NCBI GenBank assembly: GCA_002281735.1
Contig: NCGK01000006.1
Location: 1 to 64,000 of the forward strand
Origin: Gammaproteobacteria bacterium 28-57-27
GTDB lineage: Bacteria > Pseudomonadota > Gammaproteobacteria > Halothiobacillales > Halothiobacillaceae
Length of the DNA: 64,000 bases
Direction: 5' to 3'
Numbering within the stretch: position 1 is the stretch's first letter; every line of letters begins with the position of its first letter. A program made the position numbers and the translations under genes. Under the pieces are notes generated by a model that was given only the letters and a program-made list of their open reading frames with translations, was not told the DNA's origin and searched no databases. This document shows, one piece after another, positions 1 to 8,378 of the stretch.

Positions 1-2229
1 AGCATCATTGCCACCGTCACCGATGCCAACGGCAAGACCGCCAGCGCCTCAGTGGCCATCACCGTGACGGCTACCGCAACAGCCAGTACCTTGCGTGTGG
101 CTCTGACCACGGCAAGCGCCAACTTGAACACCAGCGAGGAAAGTATCCTTACTGCCTTGGTCACCAATGCGGATGGGTCGATTGCCTCGGGCAAGACTGT
201 CCGCTTCGGCTTTGGAAGCAATTTGTCCGGAGCCAGCCTGTCTGCCACCAGTGCCATCAGTGCGGCAGATGGCAGCGCCAAGATTCGGTACACCGCCGGT
301 GCCAAGTCAGGTACGGATACTGTTATTGCCAGCGTCACTGATGCCTCTGGAAAAACAGCCGAGTCCTCAGTTGCCATTACTGTGACTGCCGTACAGGCGG
401 TGGTCGGTTCGGTGCGAATTCTTAGCTCGAACAACACTATTGGCACCAATGACGCACAAGGCGTTGATGTCATCATCGAGATCAAGAGCGCCAGCAATGT
501 GCTAATGCCCAATGTCCCGGTCACACTGACCGCCGATCAGGGCAGCCTGCTGATCAGCAGCAACACCACCGATGCCAGTGGCACTATTACCGCCAAACTG
601 ACAACCTCCGGACTGTACAGCAATGGCACAATCACACTCAATGCGTCCGCCGGTGGAGTGAATGCGCAGGCACTCACCCTGAGCGTAACCGGTACCTCCG
701 TTGCACTCAGCGGCCAAGGCGCGGCACGCGCAGGCGATGTAGTTCCCTACACCCTGACGCTCACCGACTCGGGCGACAAGCCGATTGCCAGCCAAGCGGT
801 AAGCCTGAGCACAACCTCAGGCACACTCTCGGCCAGCAGTGTCATCACCGACTTTAGCGGTCAGGCGACCTTCACCCTCACCGCCGCTGCCGCTGCCACT
901 ATCACTGCTAACGTATTGAATGCTAGCAACAGCATTGCGTTGGCTGTGGCCGATACCAGCGTGACATTCACCGCGCCGAGCGGCGACTTTATCGCCATTG
1001 ATACGCCCACAGCCGTGAGCGTAGAGGTCAAGGTGGGCGGTGTCCTTGCCCCCAATGTCAGCGTCGACTTTGCCAGCACACGCGGCACGCTCACAGCGAC
1101 ATCCGCGCTAACCAACGCCAACGGCATTGCCACCGTGACTGTCAACTCAAGCACTTCAGGCCCGGCCATCCTGAGCGCGACCTTCAATGGCGTGGTCGCC
1201 AACAAGGAAGCAACCTTTACCGCCTCGACTGCGAGCAAGATCGTGTTGCAGGCCGACCCCTCCGTGGTCAGTGTCAATGCCGCCACTACCCTGACCGCCA
1301 TTGTGCGCGATGGCAACTACAACATCGTGGCCAACAAGAGCGTCAGCTTCAATATCATTAAGGACTCCTCGAACGGCAAGCTGTCCTCCACCACCGCCGT
1401 CACCGATGCCGATGGGCGCGCCCAGGTGATCTTTACCGCTGGTAGCACCTCGACCGCCAACAACGGTGTCGAAATACGCGCCATCGCCGACGGTATCAGT
1501 ACCTCGGCCTTCCTGACCGTAGGTGGGGAATCACTGTTTGTGCGTATCGGTTCAGACCACTTGGTGGTGCATGAAACACCCAATCTGCGCAAGACCTTCA
1601 GTGTGCTGGTCACCGACAGTGCTGGCGCACCCGTTGAAGGCGCAACCTTGAGCATGCGCGCCCTGCCGGTCTATTTTCACAAGGGATTTTGGGCTAAGGG
1701 GTCTACATCGTGGGTTCAGAATTTTTATCCAGTTCCGCCTTTGAGCTGCACTACCGAGGACACCAATGGCAATGGAGTGCTAGACCCAGGCGAGGATACT
1801 AACGGCGATGGGAAGCTTCAAACCTGCCCGATTCCTGAGAATGGAACGTTTGCTTGCTACAGTGAGGATGTCGATCAAAGCGGTGTTCTTGGTGGCAATA
1901 ACATAGACTACAACGGTAACGGTCTCCTTGACCCCGGTAATGTGGCGACCTTTAGTAGCACCAGCTTGGTCACTGACAGCACAGGCTTTGTCAGGGTAGA
2001 CCTGATCTACCCCATGAGCTACGGCGCTTGGGTGACCGTCACGCTATCGGCCACGGCCAAAGTTGCGGGTAGCGAGGCATTGGCGGAGGCGACTTTTGTT
2101 CTTCCTGTGCTTGCTTCGCTGGTAAACGACCTTTCAGGGCCAGCGCCCTCGGCGAATCCGAGTCCTTGGGGCATTATGGGCATGTCAGGCAGTACTTACG
2201 GCCCTAGCATCTGTACTAATACCGATTAG
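1..2229 (+). CDS. Ig-like (Big_1/invasin-type) repeat surface protein, 5' end outside window
   Basis: The reading frame is open from base 1, so the gene begins upstream; about 742 C-terminal residues are visible. The sequence is a chain of roughly 90-100-residue beta-sandwich repeats. Each has the pattern of a variable strand, a 'G.AS...T.A.G.A...Y.AG' core and a closing 'ITVTA'-like strand, as in bacterial Ig-like domains of invasin/intimin-type adhesins. About six repeats can be counted. Near residues 587-650 there are two Asp/Asn/Gly-rich loops (DTNGNGVLDPGE, IDYNGNGLLDPG) that look like EF-hand or dockerin-type calcium loops inserted in the last domain. No C-terminal anchor (LPXTG, PEP-CTERM, autotransporter barrel) is visible. 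This suggests the export or anchoring signal lies in the missing N-terminus, as in inverse autotransporters. Role in surface adhesion is inferred from family. Confidence 0.85.
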   Translation, partial: SIIATVTDANGKTASASVAITVTATATASTLRVALTTASANLNTSEESILTALVTNADGSIASGKTVRFGFGSNLSGASLSATSAISAADGSAKIRYTAGAKSGTDTVIASVTDASGKTAESSVAITVTAVQAVVGSVRILSSNNTIGTNDAQGVDVIIEIKSASNVLMPNVPVTLTADQGSLLISSNTTDASGTITAKLTTSGLYSNGTITLNASAGGVNAQALTLSVTGTSVALSGQGAARAGDVVPYTLTLTDSGDKPIASQAVSLSTTSGTLSASSVITDFSGQATFTLTAAAAATITANVLNASNSIALAVADTSVTFTAPSGDFIAIDTPTAVSVEVKVGGVLAPNVSVDFASTRGTLTATSALTNANGIATVTVNSSTSGPAILSATFNGVVANKEATFTASTASKIVLQADPSVVSVNAATTLTAIVRDGNYNIVANKSVSFNIIKDSSNGKLSSTTAVTDADGRAQVIFTAGSTSTANNGVEIRAIADGISTSAFLTVGGESLFVRIGSDHLVVHETPNLRKTFSVLVTDSAGAPVEGATLSMRALPVYFHKGFWAKGSTSWVQNFYPVPPLSCTTEDTNGNGVLDPGEDTNGDGKLQTCPIPENGTFACYSEDVDQSGVLGGNNIDYNGNGLLDPGNVATFSSTSLVTDSTGFVRVDLIYPMSYGAWVTVTLSATAKVAGSEALAEATFVLPVLASLVNDLSGPAPSANPSPWGIMGMSGSTYGPSICTNTD

Positions 2230-2252
2230 TACCTTGCCTGATCCTTGACCCC

Positions 2253-2280
2253 AAAGCCCGGCTTAAAGCCGGGCTTTTTT
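2253..2280 (+). terminator. Rho-independent terminator after the Ig-like gene
   Basis: A 10-bp stem (AGCCCGGCTT / AAGCCGGGCT) with a minimal loop is followed by a run of T residues, 24 bases after the stop codon. It is a textbook intrinsic terminator for the plus-strand gene. Confidence 0.9.
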
Positions 2281-2348
2281 ATGGGCGCTCCTGCAAGGAC
2301 CTTGGGGCATGAGGATCGCCCCCGCCCCCTTGGATTTTGTACGGTTTC

Positions 2349-2438
2349 GTAGGGTGGATAAGCGTAGCGCATCCACCGTGTCGCCCTCTGGTGGATGCGC
2401 TGAACGCGAAGCTGGCGCAAGCCCGCTTATCACCCTAC
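2349..2438. repeat. REP hairpin, GTAGGGTGGATAAGCG family
   Basis: The left arm GTAGGGTGGATAAGCG...GCATCCACC is followed by a right arm beginning GGTGGATGCGC and ending CACCCTAC, a long inverted repeat with GTAG at its foot. The right arm carries about 20 extra bases between its two halves. Related copies lie at 2478-2506 and 3092-3161, bracketing the transposase pseudogene. Confidence 0.85.
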
Positions 2439-2477
2439 AAATCCTTCACATCAACTCAAGCCGTGCACTACCCTGCT

Positions 2478-2506
2478 GGTGGATGCGCTGCGCTTATCCA
2501 CCCTAC
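2478..2506. repeat. REP half-element, same family
   Basis: The sequence GGTGGATGCGCTGCGC...CCACCCTAC matches the right arm of the copy at 3092-3161 almost perfectly. It is a solitary arm just downstream of the transposase pseudogene. Confidence 0.8.
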
Positions 2507-2523
2507 TTGTCCACCTCACATGG

Positions 2524-3031
2524 TTATTCTGCGTTCATGCCGATGATTGAGTTAGGTTCGCTACATCCCCAATCCGGGGTATACCATCCACGCGCCACTG
2601 CGTTTCGAAAAGACGACCAGCGCCAATCTTTGGCGCATTGTGCGTAACCGTGTTTCACCGGGTTGTAATGAATGTAATCAAGATGCCGCCGCCAATCATC
2701 TTCGTCGCGGATCGCATGCTCCCAAAAACGTCGTTGCCAAAGAGATGCCCCATCTTGCGCATGCAGAGAGCGAGTACAGAATTTTTTGACCTCACGCCAA
2801 CGCGATGAATAATCGGCATCGTCGGGTGGCAAACGCCAAATGCAATGCACATGCTCAGGAAGCACGACCATGGCATCAATGATAAATGGCCTTATTGCCA
2901 TAGTGCTGCGTAACGCGCAGCGCAGTATCTCCACTGCGGGCATCATCCACAAATACGTGCTGCCGTCGGTACGTGACCAGCGTAAAGAAATAAACACCTC
3001 CCGGCACGTAAACACGTCGGTAGTTGCTCAT
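2524..3031 (-). pseudogene. REP-associated tyrosine transposase (RAYT, Y1_Tnp family), frameshifted
   Basis: RAYTs are single-domain HUH/Y1 transposases that process REP hairpins. The N-terminus (MSNYRRVYVPGGVYFFT, ATG at 3031 with GGAG eight bases upstream) is in one frame. The rest, including the HUH-like 'VLPEHVHCIW', 'RRFWEHAIRDEDDW' and 'DYIHYNPVKHG' blocks with the candidate catalytic Tyr, is in another. The two parts join after '...VDDAR' near 2931-2938, where one extra base (or loss of two) breaks the frame. Otherwise the protein would be full length, about 168 aa. It is bracketed by REP repeats at 2349-2506 and 3092-3161, the normal RAYT setting. It is probably inactive unless the frameshift is a sequencing error. 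Confidence 0.88.
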
Positions 3032-3091
3032 TGGTGCTCCGTTGAATGGGCTAAAGGTGGATGCGCTTTGTGGTTTTGTGGCTTTAGTTTT

Positions 3092-3161
3092 GTAGGGTGG
3101 ATAAGCGCAGCGCATCCACCGTGCCGCCTCTTGGTGGATGCGCTACGCTTATCCACCCTAC
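3092..3161. repeat. Paired REP hairpin, GTAGGGTGGATAAGCG family
   Basis: GTAGGGTGGATAAGCGCAGC...CCACC (left arm) and GGTGGATGCGCTACGC...CCACCCTAC (right arm) form a nearly perfect 29-bp inverted repeat around an 11-13-base loop, with GTAG at the foot. It lies just upstream of the RAYT pseudogene; a further partial arm (GGTGGATGCGC) is at 3056-3066. Confidence 0.9.
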
Positions 3162-3177
3162 AAATCTTGAGGGGGAT

Positions 3178-3729
3178 TCACCAGCGCGTAAAACTTACCG
3201 TAGCTTTATCGCTGGCGTGGGTATGGCGACGTTCCAGGGTGATAAAGCTATATGCCGCGCTATTGGCTTCATCTGCCGGATGGTGCTCTTCGTGAATCAC
3301 GCCCCAGTCGCGGCGGTTATACGCCGGGAAATGCGCATCACCTTCAAATATGCCATGCACCAAGGTGAGGTACATGCGATCCACGCGCGGCAGGCTCTGA
3401 AAGTAAATATCCGCACCGCCGACAATGAGAGCCTCGTGGGCATTCATGCCGCGCGCTGCATCCTTGGCCGCTTCAAGCGCATCGTTCAGGGTGTGCGTCA
3501 ATATCACCTCGTCATGCAGTTGCACGCCGGTATCACGGCTCAGCACGATGGTGGTGCGCCCCGGCAGGGGGCGCCCGATGGAGGCGTAGGTTTTGCGCCC
3601 CATAATCATCGGTTTGCCCATGCTCAGGGCTTTGAAATGCTTCAGGTCGGCAGGCAGATGCCACGGCAGGGCGTTGTCTTTTCCGATCAGTTGTTGCCGA
3701 TCCATCGCGGCAATGATGGCGTAGCGCAT
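3178..3729 (-). CDS. folA: Dihydrofolate reductase
   Basis: Reduces dihydrofolate to tetrahydrofolate with NADPH, regenerating the cofactor consumed by thymidylate synthase (thyA lies 0.8 kb away on the same strand). The N-terminus MRYAIIAAMDRQQLIGKDNA, the 'LPWHLPADLKHFK' substrate loop with its acidic residue, 'MGRKTYASIGRPLPGR' (NADPH phosphate site) and 'IVGGADIYFQSLP' are all typical. At 183 aa it is somewhat longer than the roughly 160-aa E. coli enzyme. The open frame extends upstream to 3795, but the ATG at 3729 starts the conserved sequence and lies 4 bases after the psiE-like stop, so the two are probably co-transcribed. Confidence 0.95.
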   Translation of the reverse strand: MRYAIIAAMDRQQLIGKDNALPWHLPADLKHFKALSMGKPMIMGRKTYASIGRPLPGRTTIVLSRDTGVQLHDEVILTHTLNDALEAAKDAARGMNAHEALIVGGADIYFQSLPRVDRMYLTLVHGIFEGDAHFPAYNRRDWGVIHEEHHPADEANSAAYSFITLERRHTHASDKATVSFTRW

Positions 3730-3733
3730 AACT

Positions 3734-4165
3734 TTAATCCGTGGGCGGGTTGCTCGGGAAACGGGAAGATGAAAACTTGAGCACCAGTACGGCAACGGTA
3801 AGCATCAAAATCGCACCGGTGAATGAAAGGATAACAAGGTTGTCCATTTCTTTAACATCCACCACAAGGATACGGGTAAGTGCCGTAATGGCAATGTAGA
3901 TCAAATAGCGCACCGGCAGACGATGAGTGCGGAAATAAATGCCAACCATGGCAAGGATTTCGAGGTAGATGAATAGCAGCAGGATGTCTTTCAGCGTGGG
4001 CGCGGCGGCTCCAGAAAAAATATGGGTAAATTCGCCAAAAGCCGACCAGACGGTGGCAATGGCGATAACAAACAACATCATGTTGTGCAGGATGGCGGTA
4101 AGGGTATTTCCAGCACGATCCACGATGCGGCTGTTGTGAATACGACTATGGTTTTGTTCGCTCAT
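3734..4165 (-). CDS. PsiE-family (phosphate-starvation-inducible) membrane protein
   Basis: A protein of about 143 aa with four predicted membrane segments (around 'MMLFVIAIATVWSAF', 'LKDILLLFIYLEILAMVGIYF', 'LIYIAITALTRILVV', 'ILSFTGAILMLTVAVLVL'). The 'FIYLEILAMVGIYF.THRLPVRYLIYIAITALTR' region is the hallmark of the PsiE family. PsiE is induced on phosphate starvation in E. coli, but its biochemical role is unknown. I chose ATG 4165 (MSEQNHS) over an upstream TTG at 4177; neither has a strong ribosome site. The gene runs directly into folA. Confidence 0.8.
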   Translation of the reverse strand: MSEQNHSRIHNSRIVDRAGNTLTAILHNMMLFVIAIATVWSAFGEFTHIFSGAAAPTLKDILLLFIYLEILAMVGIYFRTHRLPVRYLIYIAITALTRILVVDVKEMDNLVILSFTGAILMLTVAVLVLKFSSSRFPSNPPTD

Positions 4166-4246
4166 GGGGATGCTCAATGATTATGTAGGTACTGCTGTGG
4201 CATTGTTATAAGCCATATTTATGACATGTTCAATGAAAGTGTGTAC

Positions 4247-4374
4247 TCCCTCCCCTTGACGGGGGAGGGTCGGAGAGAGGGTGTGGCGCGGGCAGAGCCT
4301 ATGCCTTGTGTGAAGCTGTAGCCCCCTCTCCCCCGCCCTCTCCCGCGAGGGGCGAGGGAGCCAAAACCTGACCA
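4247..4374. repeat. G/C-rich 'CCCTCTCCC...GGGAGAGGG' repeat core
   Basis: Two internal palindromes (CCTCCCCTTGACGGGGGAGG and CCCGCCCTCTCCCGCGAGGGGCGAGGG) form the same core seen in the terminal-inverted-repeat elements at 37125-37310, 40207-40490 and 51272-51443. The TAGGACTTACGCA ends are missing here, so this is a decayed or partial copy. Confidence 0.6.
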
Positions 4375-4393
4375 CCACCGCCACTTATGCTTT

Positions 4394-4494
4394 ATTGATC
4401 CGGCCAGCTTTATCCGTGATTGTAGGTCGGCATTCATGCCGACATGTCGGGCTAAAGCCCGACCTACGTTCAAGACGTGTCGTGCCGGATCAAT
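4394..4494. repeat. ATTGATCCGGC element, copy A (complete)
   Basis: A 101-bp element with perfect 11-bp terminal inverted repeats (ATTGATCCGGC / GCCGGATCAAT). Inside is a double palindrome GTAGGTCGGCATTCATGCCGAC + ATGTCGGGCTAAAGCCCGACCTAC. Other copies are at 11425-11522 (inverted), 15754-15850 and 40255-40357. Together with the preceding core repeat it fills the 350-base gap between thyA and the psiE-like gene. Confidence 0.85.
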
Positions 4495-4516
4495 AATCAG
4501 GAGTGCCAACAGATTA

Positions 4517-5311
4517 TCAAACCGCAACCGCAGCCTTGATATGCGGATGCGATTGGTAGTTTTCCAAGCTGAAATCGTCAAAGCTAAAGGCAAAAATATC
4601 GTCAATCGCAGAATTCAGACGCATCGCGGGCAAGGCAAATGGTTCGCGCGCGAGTTGTAGTTCAACCTGCTCCAGATGGTTGTTGTACAAATGCGCATCG
4701 CCCAAGGTATGCACAAACTCACCCGGCTGTAATCCACACACTTGTGCCAACATCATGGTCAACAAGGCATAGCTGGCGATATTAAACGGCACGCCGAGGA
4801 AAATATCGGCGCTGCGCTGATAAAGCTGGCAGGAAAGCCGGCCTTCGGCCACATAAAATTGTACAAACGCATGGCAGGGCGGCAAGGCCATCTGTTCGAT
4901 CTGGCCGACATTCCAGGCCGACACGATCAAACGCCGTGAGTCAGGATTGGCTTTGAGCTGCTGCACCAATTGGCTGATCTGGTCGATATGCCCGCCATCG
5001 GGCTTTGGCCATGCGCGCCACTGCACGCCGTACACCGGCCCCAGTTCGCCGTACTCATCTGCCCATTCGTCCCAAATGCTCACGCCATGTTCCTTGAGAT
5101 AAGCGATATTGCTGTCGCCGCGCAAAAACCAGATCAGCTCATGAATGATGGATTTGAGATGCAGCTTTTTCGTCGTCACCAAGGGAAAACCCTGTGCCAA
5201 ATCAAAGCGCATTTGATAGCCAAACACGCTGCGCGTGCCCGTGCCAGTGCGGTCAGATTTTTCGACCCCGTGGTCGCGCACATGGCGCATTAAGTCGAGG
5301 TATTGCTTCAT
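4517..5311 (-). CDS. thyA: Thymidylate synthase
   Basis: Converts dUMP to dTMP using methylene-tetrahydrofolate, producing dihydrofolate for FolA. Starting at ATG 5311 ([15 protein letters not shown]) the protein is 264 aa, the same as E. coli ThyA. '[18 protein letters not shown]', the catalytic '[13 protein letters not shown]' (Cys in PPCH), '[20 protein letters not shown]' and '[10 protein letters not shown]' are all present. The open frame runs much further upstream, but that part is antisense-like sequence inside lgt. The start overlaps the lgt stop by four bases (ATGA), so lgt and thyA are translationally coupled, an arrangement common in proteobacteria. Confidence 0.97.
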   Translation of the reverse strand: MKQYLDLMRHVRDHGVEKSDRTGTGTRSVFGYQMRFDLAQGFPLVTTKKLHLKSIIHELIWFLRGDSNIAYLKEHGVSIWDEWADEYGELGPVYGVQWRAWPKPDGGHIDQISQLVQQLKANPDSRRLIVSAWNVGQIEQMALPPCHAFVQFYVAEGRLSCQLYQRSADIFLGVPFNIASYALLTMMLAQVCGLQPGEFVHTLGDAHLYNNHLEQVELQLAREPFALPAMRLNSAIDDIFAFSFDDFSLENYQSHPHIKAAVAV

Positions 5312-6096
5312 TTGACCACCCTCCCCTCGCGTGCGTAGGCCATCCAGATAAATGCTAGGCCGATGAAAATCATCGGCAGTGACAAAATCATGCCCATGCT
5401 TAACCAGTTGCCGGCAATAAAGCCTAGATGCGCGTCCGGTTCGCGTACCTGCTCGACCAGAAAACGGAACAAGCCGTAGAGCAGCAGGAACAGGCCGGAA
5501 ATCGCCATGCGCGGGCGCGGCTTGGAGGAAAACCACCACAGCAACGCAAACATGACCACACCTTCGAGCAAGGCTTCGTACAGCATGGATGGATGCCGCG
5601 CCAGTTGATCGACATGCGGAAACACCATGCCCCAAGGCAAATCGGTCGGCCTGCCCCATAGCTCGCCGTTAATAAAATTACCCAAACGTCCGGCCAAAAG
5701 CGCAGGCGGCACCAGTGGCGCAATAAAATCGGCCACGGTAAAGAAGTTACGCTGGGTTTTGTGCGCATACCAGGCCATGGCCAGAATCACGCCGATCAGC
5801 CCGCCGTGGAAGGACATGCCGCCCTCCCACACGCGCAGTAGCATCAGCGGGTCGGCCAAAAAACTCTGAAATTTGTAGAACAGCACATAGCCAATGCGCC
5901 CGCCCAAAATCACGCCCAGCGCGCCATAAAACAGAATATCACCGGGTTCTTCGCGCTTAAAACCTTTGGATTCGGCACGCAGCCGTCCCAAAAACCAGAC
6001 CAGCGCAAAGCCAATCATGTACATCAGACCGTACCAATGCACCTTGAGCGGGCCAAGTTGCAGGGCAACGGGGTCGATATGCGGGTAAATGAGCAT
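5308..6096 (-). CDS. lgt: Prolipoprotein diacylglyceryl transferase
   Basis: Inner-membrane enzyme that transfers diacylglycerol from phosphatidylglycerol to the lipobox Cys of prolipoproteins, the first step of lipoprotein maturation. 262 aa with about seven membrane segments. It has the N-terminal '[18 protein letters not shown]', the family signature '[16 protein letters not shown]' (conserved Arg, Asn, Glu), and '[12 protein letters not shown]' with the conserved Tyr/Glu. ATG at 6096. Its last four bases overlap thyA. Confidence 0.97.
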   Translation of the reverse strand: MLIYPHIDPVALQLGPLKVHWYGLMYMIGFALVWFLGRLRAESKGFKREEPGDILFYGALGVILGGRIGYVLFYKFQSFLADPLMLLRVWEGGMSFHGGLIGVILAMAWYAHKTQRNFFTVADFIAPLVPPALLAGRLGNFINGELWGRPTDLPWGMVFPHVDQLARHPSMLYEALLEGVVMFALLWWFSSKPRPRMAISGLFLLLYGLFRFLVEQVREPDAHLGFIAGNWLSMGMILSLPMIFIGLAFIWMAYAREGRVVK

Positions 6097-6120
6097 AAGT
6101 GCGCCTTTAAAAAACTACGT

Positions 6121-6178
6121 GTAGGTGCGAATTCATTCGCACAATTCAACGGCTTTGTGCGAATGAATTCGCACCTAC
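6121..6178. repeat. GTAGGTGCGAATTCATTCGCAC hairpin, copy 1
   Basis: GTAGGTGCGAATTCATTCGC and its reverse complement ending CGCACCTAC form a perfect 24-bp stem around a 10-base loop, between rlmI and lgt. A second copy with a different loop is at 45786-45844. The foot is again GTAG...CTAC. Confidence 0.9.
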
Positions 6179-6183
6179 ATGGA

Positions 6184-7368
6184 TCAAGTCGGCAAAATAC
6201 GCGCAACCACGGCTTTCAGATAATCCGTTTCCGGAATCGCCGGATGCACCGGATGGTCGGCGGATTGATGACCAAATTCCAGAATCTGCATACTGCGATC
6301 GACATGCCGCGCTGCCGCCCACATCAGCTCGGGCAATTTTTCACGCTGAAGATGATGCGAGCATGAACATGAAATCAGAATCCCGTCACGCGCCATCACC
6401 TGCATCGCCATCTGGTTGACCCGGCGATAGGCTTCCAGCCCCGGTGTTACGTCCTTGCGTCGCTTGATAAACGCAGGCGGATCACAGATCACCACATCGA
6501 AGCGTTCACGTTCTTCACGCAGGCGTTTGAGCACTTCAAACACATCACCTTCGATGGTTTTCAGACCATCGCCTACCTCATTCAAATCCGCATTAACGCG
6601 GCATTGCGCCAAGGCCAGCGCCGAAGCATCGACGCACACCGCCTCACTCGCGCCATGCCGCAAGGCCTGCACGCCCCAACCGCCCATGTAGCTGAACAAA
6701 TCCAGTACACGCTTGCCCTGCACATAGCGTGGCAAGCGGGCGCGGTTATCGGCCTGATCGTAAAACCAGCCGGTCTTTTGCCCATCCCAGGGGCGCACCA
6801 TAAAACGCGCACCGTTTTCCAGCAGCTCGACATCCTGCGGAACCTCGCCAAAAGCCAGCTCAATGCCACGCTGCAAACCTTCAAGCTCACGGCTGGACGT
6901 GTCATTACGCAGCAAAATCCCCTGCGGCTTGAACACCTTGGCCAAGGCTTCGACCACCGCTTCGCGCACCGCATCCATGCCCGCCGTGGTGATCTGCGCG
7001 ACCAAGACATCCCCATAACGATCCACCACCAGCCCCGGCAGGCCATCGGCCTCGCCATGCACCACGCGGTAATGCGGCGAAGAAAACAGGCGCTCACGCA
7101 GCGACAAGGCGATGTTCAGGCGATGAATCAGCAGCGAGCGATCCAGCGCGAGTTCCTCGCGGTTAAACACCCGCGCCGCAATCAACGAATGCGGATTGAC
7201 ATAGGCCATGCCCAGCACCTTGCCGCCATGTGCCAGCACCTGCACCTGCTGTCCCGGCGTGAAACCGGTCAGCGGAGTGGCCGTGGTATCGACCTCGTTG
7301 CTGTAAATCCAGGGATGCCCCAGGCGCAGGCGGCGGTCTTCGTTTTTCTTTAATTGCAGTATGGACAC
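6184..7368 (-). CDS. rlmI: 23S rRNA (cytosine-C5) methyltransferase, RlmI family
   Basis: 394 aa, close to E. coli RlmI (396 aa), which methylates C1962 of 23S rRNA. An N-terminal PUA domain (RLRLGHPWIYSNEV, about 1-80) is followed by a linking EEHEE-type region. The class I SAM fold then has 'VLDLFSYMGGWGVQA' (SAM-binding), 'CVDASALALAQ' and 'VVICDPPAFIK' (motif IV). 'ISCSCSHHL' holds the catalytic-region Cys. The start codon at 7368 is GTG, and no internal ATG comes before the PUA domain. It is transcribed divergently from olsB; the shared 170-base gap must hold both promoters. Only a repeat hairpin separates it from lgt. Confidence 0.92.
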   Translation of the reverse strand: MSILQLKKNEDRRLRLGHPWIYSNEVDTTATPLTGFTPGQQVQVLAHGGKVLGMAYVNPHSLIAARVFNREELALDRSLLIHRLNIALSLRERLFSSPHYRVVHGEADGLPGLVVDRYGDVLVAQITTAGMDAVREAVVEALAKVFKPQGILLRNDTSSRELEGLQRGIELAFGEVPQDVELLENGARFMVRPWDGQKTGWFYDQADNRARLPRYVQGKRVLDLFSYMGGWGVQALRHGASEAVCVDASALALAQCRVNADLNEVGDGLKTIEGDVFEVLKRLREERERFDVVICDPPAFIKRRKDVTPGLEAYRRVNQMAMQVMARDGILISCSCSHHLQREKLPELMWAAARHVDRSMQILEFGHQSADHPVHPAIPETDYLKAVVARILPT

Positions 7369-7547
7369 GGGTGATGACTCAATAAATGGCTCGTCATAAT
7401 GGGCTGCATCATACCCCAGCCACCTTGACGTGTGTCATAGACGTCTGTCAGCTGCGCATAGTTTGTCACCAAGGCTTCACTACACTGTAACAATGAAGCA
7501 ATGGACACACCCTAGGATGCGCCAATTCACTCACCCTAGTGTCATCC

Positions 7548-8378
7548 ATGCTCACCACACTCCTGCAAGCCAATGACTGCCGCTACCGCGTGCAACTCGC
7601 CCTCAGCCTTGATGATGTGCAGCGCAGTCAACGCCTGCGTCACCAAGTCTTTGTGCAGGAAATGGGCGCACAAGCGCAGGTGGATGAACATGGGCTTGAG
7701 CACGATCACTACGATGCCTTTTGTCAGCATCTACTCGTGATCGACCAGCACAATGACCAACTGGTGGCCAGCACACGCATTCTCACCCGCGCTGCGGCGC
7801 AAGCGGCGGGTGGCTTTTACTCAGAAAACGAATTTGACCTCGCCATGCTCACGCGGCTGCATGGCGACGTGATGGAAATTGGTCGCACCTGTGTCCACCC
7901 AGAGCACCGCAACGGCTCTACTATCGGCATCCTCTGGCAGGGCCTGGCCGACTTCATGAACCAAAACCGCATCAGCCATCTGTTTGGCAGCGCCAGCATC
8001 CCGATGCAGGATGGCGGTCTGGCAGCGCGCAGCATCATGCAGGAGTTGCGCGGCGACTTTATGAGCAGCGACGAACTGCGCGTCACACCCAAGCTTGCGC
8101 TCCCCGAACTTGACACTGCTGCGTCAAGCAGCAAAAAGACGCGGATGCCGCCGCTGCTTAAAGCCTATATGCGCCTTGGCGCGCAAATTTGCGGCGAACC
8201 CTGCTGGGATCCAGCCTTTGCCTGTGCCGATATTTTCATATTGCTTGACGTACAGCATTTGCAAGCGCGTTATCATCGCCACTTCGTTCAACGTCAAATG
8301 CCCATCAGCACGCCCGAATCCCATGCCGACATCCCGCACAGCCAGGAACACCCCGCCCCCATACGTCGTCTGGCGTAA
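7548..8378 (+). CDS. olsB: GNAT-type acyl-ACP N-acyltransferase, OlsB-like (ornithine lipid synthesis)
   Basis: OlsB transfers a 3-hydroxyacyl group from ACP to the alpha-amino group of ornithine, giving lyso-ornithine lipid. The protein shows the FeeM/OlsB-type pattern: 'RSQRLRHQVFVQEMGA', 'DEHGLEHDHYDAFCQHLLV', 'LVASTRILT', 'MEIGRTCVHPEHRNGSTIGILWQGLADF' and 'LFGSASIPM'. The next gene is a matching O-acyltransferase, which makes OlsB more likely than an unrelated N-acyl amino acid synthase. I used ATG 7548; a GTG at 7539 is equally possible, and neither has a clear ribosome site. The 3' end overlaps the downstream gene by about 56 bases. Confidence 0.78.
   Translation: MLTTLLQANDCRYRVQLALSLDDVQRSQRLRHQVFVQEMGAQAQVDEHGLEHDHYDAFCQHLLVIDQHNDQLVASTRILTRAAAQAAGGFYSENEFDLAMLTRLHGDVMEIGRTCVHPEHRNGSTIGILWQGLADFMNQNRISHLFGSASIPMQDGGLAARSIMQELRGDFMSSDELRVTPKLALPELDTAASSSKKTRMPPLLKAYMRLGAQICGEPCWDPAFACADIFILLDVQHLQARYHRHFVQRQMPISTPESHADIPHSQEHPAPIRRLA

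Noticed and set aside
2931-2938. Programmed frameshift in the REP-associated transposase
   Set aside because: No slippery heptamer or stimulatory structure was seen at the junction, and RAYTs are not known to need frameshifting; mutation or sequencing error is simpler.
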